Position numbers and translations under genes: made by a program. From contig QHYP01000209.1 in NCBI GenBank assembly GCA_003224195.1, positions 7,904-18,484 of the forward strand: a stretch of 10,581 nt of DNA, read 5' to 3'. The stretch's first letter is position 1. Every line of letters begins with the position of its first letter. This DNA comes from Acidobacteriota bacterium. Its GTDB lineage: Bacteria > Acidobacteriota > Terriglobia > Acidiferrales > UBA7541. Shown one piece after another: positions 6,985 to 10,581 of the stretch. The notes below the pieces were generated by a model that saw only the letters and a program-made list of their open reading frames with translations, did no database searches and was not told the DNA's origin.

Positions 6985-7404
6985 TTGGCTCTCGAACGAA
7001 CTCTGGCACTGATCAAACCGGACGCCGTTTCTCGCAGCCTTGAGGGGGAAATCCTCTCGCGCATTCACAAGGCGGGGTTCCGCATCGTCGCTCTCAAAAC
7101 GATGCGCCTGACGAAAAGCGAAGCCGAGGGCTTCTACGCCGTGCACAAGGCACGCCCCTTCTTCAAGGACCTCACCGACTTCATGAGCTCCGGCAAGATT
7201 TTTGCTCTGATCCTCGAAGCGGAAGGCGCCATTACGAAGTGGCGCGAAGTAATGGGCGCCACCGATCCCGCCAAGGCTGCTCCCGGCACCATCCGCCGCG
7301 AGCTCGGAAAGAGCATCCAGAACAATTGCACCCACGGCTCGGACGCGCCCGAGACCGCCGCGCTCGAAATCTCCTACTTCTTCGCCGCCCATGAACTCAT
7401 CTGA
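6985..7404 (+). CDS. ndk: Nucleoside diphosphate kinase (TTG start)
   Basis: Transfers the gamma phosphate from an NTP, usually ATP, to any NDP through a phosphohistidine, balancing nucleotide pools. It has 139 residues, the normal length. All active-site positions known from the family are present: Lys11, Tyr51, His54, Phe59, Arg87, Thr93, Arg104, Asn114 and the catalytic His117 in NCTHGSD (114-120). The N-terminus, Met (from TTG)-ALERTLALIKPDAV, matches other Ndks exactly, so the TTG start is real. It lies 45 nt after sucD on the same strand and is probably co-transcribed through a short hairpin. The neighbourhood is sensible because succinyl-CoA synthetase makes one NTP and Ndk redistributes it. 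Confidence 0.97.
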   Translation: MALERTLALIKPDAVSRSLEGEILSRIHKAGFRIVALKTMRLTKSEAEGFYAVHKARPFFKDLTDFMSSGKIFALILEAEGAITKWREVMGATDPAKAAPGTIRRELGKSIQNNCTHGSDAPETAALEISYFFAAHELI

Positions 7405-7427
7405 GACAAACTAAGGCGCTTCGGAAG

Positions 7428-7436
7428 TGCTAAAAT
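7428..7436 (+). promoter_or_regulatory. Candidate extended -10 promoter for the 131-residue protein gene
   Basis: TGCTAAAAT: a TGn extension plus TAAAAT (5 of 6 matches to TATAAT). Transcription would begin near 7443 and the leader would just contain the strong ribosome site AGGAGG at 7446-7451. No clear -35 box is visible. The site overlaps the 3' arm of a small imperfect hairpin (7416-7430). Confidence 0.45.
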
Positions 7437-7457
7437 CCACCAGTCAGGAGGTGCGCC

Positions 7458-7853
7458 ATGCAATATACCGAGTCGGATCTTCAACTCTTGGCCGCGCGCG
7501 TCGAAAGGCTCGAAGCACGGAACCGCTGGTGGAAGCTCGCGAATATCCTGCTCCTGCTCGCGGGTGTTTCGCTTGGCTTGATGGGAGCAAAGCCCGCCGA
7601 CCGGGTCGAACCTCCCATCGTTCGCGCAAGCACCGTCGAAGCACAGGATTTCGTTCTGAGAGACGAAGCTGGTCATGTTTATGCTCAGCTCAGTCTCATC
7701 CCAATGCCCCGAACCACGAAGCAACTAAATGGCCGCCCCTACGTCATTCCCAGCCAGCCGATCCCTGGTCAGGCGGCGCTGCGGTTCTACGATGATAAAG
7801 GCGAAGTGGTCTGGACCGTGCCATCGAGTCCGGCAATGGTCCCGGTGAAGTAA
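7458..7853 (+). CDS. Small coiled-coil, membrane-anchored protein of unknown function
   Basis: A 131-residue protein that starts at an ATG with an excellent Shine-Dalgarno (AGGAGG, 6 nt away). Residues 5-22 (ESDLQLLAARVERLEARN) form a short heptad-like coiled coil, residues 28-44 a single transmembrane segment, and the rest is probably outside the cytoplasm. The outer part has two similar beta-rich units: FVLRDEAGHVYAQLSL (65-80) and ALRFYDDKGEVVWTVP (107-122), each an aromatic/hydrophobic strand, a D-x-x-G turn and another strand. Between them lies a Pro-rich linker. This looks like a short repeat protein that may oligomerise at the membrane. I do not recognise a named family and assign no function. 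It is followed by a strong hairpin, suggesting a one-gene unit. Confidence 0.75.
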   Translation: MQYTESDLQLLAARVERLEARNRWWKLANILLLLAGVSLGLMGAKPADRVEPPIVRASTVEAQDFVLRDEAGHVYAQLSLIPMPRTTKQLNGRPYVIPSQPIPGQAALRFYDDKGEVVWTVPSSPAMVPVK

Positions 7854-7939
7854 CGCCCGGCAACGTTCGCCATTTCATTTCGCGCCCATCCAACTTGTAC
7901 CGAGCGGAGTGAAGGATGAAGAGGGGGAGAAGTGCTGCC

Positions 7940-7964
7940 TCTTCGCGCGCTCAACGCGCGGAGA
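7940..7964 (+). terminator. Strong hairpin between the 131-residue protein gene and the DUF2905 gene
   Basis: TCTTCGCGCG (7940-7949), loop CTCAA, CGCGCGGAGA (7955-7964): a 10-bp stem with one G-T wobble. The following bases ATCTCTCTACC are pyrimidine-rich without a T-run. It is a likely terminator or RNA-stabilising stem for the upstream gene, 34 nt before the DUF2905 start. Confidence 0.4.
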
Positions 7965-7986
7965 ATCTCTCTACCGCGGATTCAGT

Positions 7987-7992
7987 TACAAT
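7987..7992 (+). promoter_or_regulatory. Candidate -10 box (TACAAT) just before the DUF2905 gene
   Basis: TACAAT matches 5 of 6 bases of TATAAT and ends 5 nt before the first ATG (7998) and 8 nt before the second (8001). No -35 box and no Shine-Dalgarno is visible. If used, the mRNA would start at or next to the start codon. Confidence 0.35.
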
Positions 7993-7997
7993 TCCCG

Positions 7998-8234
7998 ATG
8001 ATGGAGTCTCTTCGCGAACTCGGCCGCGTGCTGCTTCTCCTCGGCGGCTTGCTCGCCGCCGTCGGCGCCGTGCTGTACTTTGGAGGCCGCCTGCCTTTCC
8101 GGCTCGGCCGCTTGCCCGGCGACATCATCTATCGCGGCGAACACACCACCTTCTACTTTCCTATCGTCACCTGCCTCATCCTGAGCCTCGGCTTGACCCT
8201 GCTACTCTGGCTAGTCGGCCGTTTCCGCCAGTAA
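7998..8234 (+). CDS. DUF2905 family small membrane protein
   Basis: A 78-residue protein (77 if the second of two adjacent ATGs is used). Two hydrophobic helices, about 10-28 and 51-71, flank a conserved central stretch: GRLPFRLGRLPGDIIYRGEH (30-49), in which GRLPGDI is the DUF2905 signature. The function of the family is unknown; it is widespread as a stand-alone inner-membrane protein. The open frame reaches back to 7932, but the upstream residues are not family-like and would run through the hairpin at 7940-7964. No ribosome site precedes either ATG. The gene is convergent with the SDR gene, with only 16 nt between the stop codons. Confidence 0.85.
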   Translation: MMESLRELGRVLLLLGGLLAAVGAVLYFGGRLPFRLGRLPGDIIYRGEHTTFYFPIVTCLILSLGLTLLLWLVGRFRQ

Positions 8235-8250
8235 TGCCGTTTCTCGCGCC

Positions 8251-9051
8251 TTACCGCGCCCACGCCGTCAGCCCGCCATCCACGATCATGGAGTGCCCCG
8301 TCACGTAGCTTGACGCCTCCGAGCAGAGCCATGCCGCCGTTTCCGCGGCCTCTTCGGGACGGCCAATCCGCCGCAGGGGGATCATCGAGAGGTATCGCTG
8401 CTCCAACGTTTTGCGTGCCTCGGCATTCCCGCCGGCCGCTCCATCCATGGCCTTGTCCAGCATCGGCGTGTCGAACGCGCCGGCCACTAGCGCGTTGAGC
8501 CGGATTCCATCCGCCGCATATTCCATGGCCGCTGTTTTCGTCAGCGCCAGAATCCCCGCCTTCGCCATCGCGTAGAAAGCGCCCCCGGGCGCTCCGCCGA
8601 GTCCGTTCACCGAGGAAACATTCACGATCGTTCCTCCGGGACGCTCCTGCTTGCACATCTGTTCCAGTTCGGCCCGCATGCACAGCCAGACGCTCTTGAG
8701 ATTACCGTTTACCTCGCGGTCGAAATCCTCCTCGGAGAAATCCCCCGTGCGGCGCGCCTGGTTCCAGATAGCGGCGGCATTGTTGAGCGCGCAGTCGAGC
8801 CGCCCAAACTTGCTCACGGCCTGCTCGACCAGAGCCTTCACTTCTTCGGCTCGCGACACATCCGCCCGGACGAACAGCGCCGTTCCTCCGGCGGCTTGGA
8901 TCTCCTCCGCGGCGTTCTGTCCCGCCTCGGCGCGCCTCGCCGCTAGCACCACCTTCGCGCCCTCTCGCGCAAACACCATCGCCGCCGCCCGCCCGATCCC
9001 CGAACTCGCTCCCGTGATAATGGCCACTTTGCCTTCCAGCGTTCCCGCCAT
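8251..9051 (-). CDS. Short-chain dehydrogenase/reductase (classical SDR)
   Basis: A 266-residue NAD(P)-dependent oxidoreductase with a Rossmann fold. Cofactor motif TGASSGIG (13-20); D64 in the ADV segment contacts the adenine; NNAA at 90-93 replaces the usual NNAG; catalytic tetrad Asn117, Ser147, Tyr160 and Lys164 (YAMAK). Arg residues after strand 2 (AARRAEA, 37-43) suggest NADP rather than NAD. After strand 6 the usual Pro-Gly is Ala-Gly (VAGAFDTPM, 189-197). The C-terminal VTGHSMIVDGG (250-260) is typical of FabG-like and sugar or polyol dehydrogenases. The start at 9051 has GAGGAG 7 nt away; an earlier ATG at 9066 overlaps that ribosome site and was not chosen. It lies 30 nt after the MFS gene on the same strand, so it probably oxidises or reduces the imported compound. 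The exact substrate is unknown. Confidence 0.93.
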   Translation of the reverse strand: MAGTLEGKVAIITGASSGIGRAAAMVFAREGAKVVLAARRAEAGQNAAEEIQAAGGTALFVRADVSRAEEVKALVEQAVSKFGRLDCALNNAAAIWNQARRTGDFSEEDFDREVNGNLKSVWLCMRAELEQMCKQERPGGTIVNVSSVNGLGGAPGGAFYAMAKAGILALTKTAAMEYAADGIRLNALVAGAFDTPMLDKAMDGAAGGNAEARKTLEQRYLSMIPLRRIGRPEEAAETAAWLCSEASSYVTGHSMIVDGGLTAWAR

Positions 9052-9081
9052 CGGCTTTCTCCTCATATATGGAGCACGACT

Positions 9082-10455
9082 CTATGACGCTCGCGGCTTC
9101 AACTCGCCAACAAGGAACCAATAGGCCAGCAGCCCCGCAAGAAGAACGATCGAGCCGAGCGCAAATCCCGGGATGTATGAGCCGCTCTCCTTGATCAATA
9201 CTCCGATCGCGAGTGGCGCGATAATCCCCGCGAGGTTGCCCGCGAAATTTTCGGCGCCGGTCCAAATGCCCACTTGTTCGGGTGGCGCGCAGCATTGAAG
9301 AATCACGAGCAGGTTCCCCGTGGAAAACCCCACGAGGCATGCTCCGATCAGGAACCCGATCGCCATGCCGGTATCCGAAACCCGTATGGCCGCAATGAGC
9401 AGCAGGCCCATGCAGAAAGCCGCCGTCACAATTCCTTTCCGCGTCCGCGTTTCATCCCAGCCCCGTCGGATCAAGGAGTCGGCGATCCATCCTCCAATCG
9501 GTTCGGCGATTCCGAACGTGAAGAATGCCAGCGACGCGGTAAGACCGGCGCGCAGCATGCTGAGGTGCCGGACCGTCACGAGGTAATCGGGCAACCAGGT
9601 CACCAGTACATACCAATAGTAGTCAAAGCAAAAAAAGCCCAGGCAAATTCCCAGCAGATTGCGGTCCACCAGTACGCTCCAACGATTGCCAGTACTCCTC
9701 CCGGACTGCGCGGTAGCGAAGTCCCTGTTCCTCGACCGCATCCGCCGCGGAAAAACCCAAAGCCAGGGCGCCAGCCACGCAAGCGCCGCGAATCCCAGAA
9801 CGAGGAAAGTGTGCCGCCATCCATAGCGCACCAAAAGCCACGGGACCAACACGCCTTCGAGCACCAATCCCGTTCGCGTGCCAAAGTCGAAAAGCCCGGA
9901 AGGTAGGCCGCGGTCCTTGCGCGCGAAGAGCAAGCTGACGATCTTCGTTCCGCCGGGAAGATAGATGGACTCTCCGACGCCGAGAAGAATGCGGAAACCG
10001 ACCAGAACCGCGAGACTCCCTGCCAGCCCCGTCAGCCCCTGCGCCAACGACCAAACCGCGAACGCTCCGGCATACAGCCAGCGCAAGTTGAAACGGTCGG
10101 CGCACCACCCAATGGGAATTTGCATCAGCGCGTACGACCAGAAGAAAGAGGAAAGCAGCAGGCCCTTGGTTGCCGGCGCCAGGTGCAAGTCCGTGGAAAT
10201 CAAAGGCAGCGCGAACGAAATCGTGGCGCGATCGAGATAGTTGATTAACGACGCCGCGAAGAGCAGGCCGACGATCACCCAGCGACGCTTGTTGGAAACG
10301 TCCGGCGCATCGCTGCCGGTTTCTCTCCCGTTCGTGGCGCTGCTGATGATCTGATTCACCCTGCGAATCCAGAGTTCCGGTTGGCCGGTGTGCGGCCACA
10401 CATGAAGTTGACCCCGACCGGGTCGAGGTCGCACAGGAAGATGCCGCGGCAGCAT
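9082..10455 (-). CDS. MFS transporter, anion:cation symporter (ACS) family
   Basis: A 12-helix secondary transporter of the family that takes up organic anions such as hexuronates, glucarate, galactonate or phthalate with protons. From the ATG at 10455 it has 457 residues. Family marks: SLINYLDRATISFALP (69-84, end of helix 1), the MFS loop GWCADRFNLRW (116-126), and FRILLGVGESIYLPGG (154-169) in helices 4-5. A basic loop (about 236-258) separates the two six-helix halves. The first 32 residues (rich in Pro, Arg and Gly) are not family-like. A GTG at 10359 would give 425 residues, the usual length, and would leave palindromes at 10388-10430 in the promoter region; neither start has a good ribosome site. 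The SDR gene follows 30 nt downstream, suggesting a catabolic operon. Confidence 0.9.
   Translation of the reverse strand: MLPRHLPVRPRPGRGQLHVWPHTGQPELWIRRVNQIISSATNGRETGSDAPDVSNKRRWVIVGLLFAASLINYLDRATISFALPLISTDLHLAPATKGLLLSSFFWSYALMQIPIGWCADRFNLRWLYAGAFAVWSLAQGLTGLAGSLAVLVGFRILLGVGESIYLPGGTKIVSLLFARKDRGLPSGLFDFGTRTGLVLEGVLVPWLLVRYGWRHTFLVLGFAALAWLAPWLWVFPRRMRSRNRDFATAQSGRSTGNRWSVLVDRNLLGICLGFFCFDYYWYVLVTWLPDYLVTVRHLSMLRAGLTASLAFFTFGIAEPIGGWIADSLIRRGWDETRTRKGIVTAAFCMGLLLIAAIRVSDTGMAIGFLIGACLVGFSTGNLLVILQCCAPPEQVGIWTGAENFAGNLAGIIAPLAIGVLIKESGSYIPGFALGSIVLLAGLLAYWFLVGELKPRAS
10388..10430. promoter_or_regulatory. Two inverted repeats in the 5' region of the MFS gene
   Basis: GTGTG-CGGC-CACAC (10388-10401, perfect 5-bp arms) and a 21-bp near-palindrome at 10410-10430 (10-bp arms around one central base, 9 of 10 positions matching). 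They fall inside the longest MFS reading frame but upstream of the GTG alternative start at 10359. Possible operators for a local regulator. Confidence 0.3.
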
Positions 10456-10564
10456 ATCCTAATCCGCGACGATTGCGTCCCGGATGCTTCTGCGGGGCGC
10501 GCCCCCTGGCAGCAAGATGCGCTTTCCATGGCTTTCGCTGACCGAATTACGGCCTTGAGGAGAG

Positions 10565-10570
10565 TACAAT
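10565..10570 (+). promoter_or_regulatory. Candidate -10 box (TACAAT) for a gene beyond the window
   Basis: TACAAT (5 of 6 matches) lies 11 nt from the window end and points right. No reading frame starts inside 10456-10581, so this 126-nt stretch looks like a divergent spacer between the MFS gene and a rightward gene outside the window. No clear -35 box is visible. Confidence 0.3.
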
Positions 10571-10581
10571 CGAACCTCGCT

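Noticed and set aside
7916..8308. 130-codon plus-strand frame overlapping the DUF2905 gene
   Set aside because: The translation is Arg/Pro/Ser-rich and out of frame with a recognised DUF2905 protein.
1..10581. CRISPR array, tRNA, rRNA, insertion sequence or phage genes
   Set aside because: No regularly spaced repeats, cloverleaf-like sequence, transposase motifs or phage-type proteins were seen on either strand.

Overview
The window is a high-GC bacterial chromosomal segment with ordinary housekeeping gene content. The style of the genes (a radical SAM protein beside an ABC-2 transporter, sucC-sucD-ndk in a row, DUF2905, a small coiled-coil/membrane-anchored protein) best fits an Acidobacteriota-type genome. 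This is inference from gene style; nothing in the window is taxonomically diagnostic. I see no rRNA, tRNA, CRISPR array, insertion sequence or phage gene.

Layout. (1) 2-3559, plus strand: the 3' part of a radical SAM protein with a Cys-rich C-terminal region; an ABC-2 type transporter made of an ATPase and a permease whose genes overlap by ATGA; and a membrane-anchored TPR-like protein. The last three probably form one transcription unit. (2) 3683-4732, minus strand: a stand-alone trpD (anthranilate phosphoribosyltransferase), convergent with the TPR gene. (3) 4889-7404, plus strand: sucC and sucD (ATGA overlap), encoding both subunits of succinyl-CoA synthetase, then ndk (nucleoside diphosphate kinase) from a TTG start. 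The trpD/sucC divergent spacer holds a candidate extended -10 box for trpD and two TGCGNNCGCA palindromes. (4) 7458-8234, plus strand: a 131-residue membrane-anchored protein of unknown function and a small two-helix DUF2905 protein, separated by a strong hairpin. (5) 8251-10455, minus strand: an ACS-family MFS transporter followed 30 nt later by a classical SDR oxidoreductase, probably one operon for uptake and oxidation of an organic or sugar acid.

How the genes work together. SucCD converts succinyl-CoA to succinate and makes a nucleoside triphosphate, and Ndk spreads that phosphate among nucleotides, so the trio is biochemically coherent. The ABC pair could export or handle an unidentified substrate, with the TPR protein as a possible membrane partner. 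The MFS/SDR pair looks like a small catabolic module.

All genes look intact except the first, which is cut by the window edge. I did not find a convincing new biological system. The points most worth checking are small: palindromes at the trpD/sucC divergent promoter and in the MFS 5' region (where they also question the start codon), a hairpin between sucD and ndk, the unusual C-terminal Cys pattern of the radical SAM protein, and possible leaderless starts.
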